From Schistocerca nitens (taxonomy: Eukaryota; Arthropoda; Insecta; Orthoptera; Acrididae), in assembly GCF_023898315.1 (NCBI RefSeq), contig NC_064623.1:17745140-17809139 (forward strand): a DNA stretch of 64,000 nt, given 5' to 3'. Made by a program: the position numbers and the translations under genes. The first letter of the stretch is position 1, and each line of letters starts with the position of its first letter. The notes beneath the pieces were generated by a model. The model was not told the DNA's origin. It searched no databases and was given only the letters and a program-made list of their open reading frames with translations. Of the stretch, positions 63,991-64,000 are shown piece after piece.

Positions 63991-64000
63991 ATTACGGCCA

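Overview
The window looks like intergenic or intronic DNA from a large, repeat-rich insect genome, most probably a locust or grasshopper (Acrididae, Schistocerca-like). That assignment is inference from the repeat content: many tRNA-derived SINE copies of one family with clean target-site duplications (TSDs), abundant RTE-like LINEs, several Tc1 and mariner families, Penelope-like elements and long (CA)n runs. I found no host protein-coding gene. Every coding region I can name is a transposon gene or its relic. Two GC/CpG-rich stretches (about 15.3-16.0 kb and 27.4-28.4 kb) are the only places that look like possible host promoters. Layout: 0-5 kb holds LINE pieces and one LINE with an uninterrupted 986-codon ORF (1412-4372, minus). 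5-11 kb holds a solo-LTR-like element, a Tc1 relic and unassigned DNA. 11-15.2 kb is a nest: an old LINE is split by a long inverted-repeat element whose arms carry hammerhead ribozymes, and that element contains a solo LTR and a second LINE copy. 16.5-18 kb is a broken Kolobok/Mutator-like element between TTAA sites. 19-26 kb holds a truncated LINE, two Tc1 elements and a palindromic MITE split by a 1.3-kb solo LTR. 26.4-27.2 kb is a row of three SINEs. 28.9-37.5 kb holds degraded Tc1 elements, a DD41D element, a Tc1 with an unusual DD32E spacing, a hairpin-ended LTR-like repeat and a mariner remnant. 38-41 kb holds a LINE fragment and a large palindrome with tRNA-like arms. 41.2-43.7 kb is a four-level nest: mariner, then a ribozyme-bearing palindrome, then SINE-B, then SINE-A. 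44-49 kb holds two more mariners and LINE pieces. 51-53.6 kb holds a deleted mariner and a Penelope GIY-YIG fragment followed by a hammerhead ribozyme. 53-58 kb holds SINEs, repeats and a Tc1 relic. 58.4-62.3 kb is a Penelope 3' piece split by the second DD32E Tc1, then a LINE with a 444-bp in-frame tandem duplication. 62.9 kb to the end is a deleted Tc1. The most interesting signal is the hammerhead ribozymes. Two match the consensus (15020-15059 plus; 52487-52529 minus) and one keeps an intact core (42645-42687 minus), with mutated or degenerate partners elsewhere. They have the short palindromic stem III known from Penelope-like elements, and in three places they sit as divergent pairs in the arms of palindromes.
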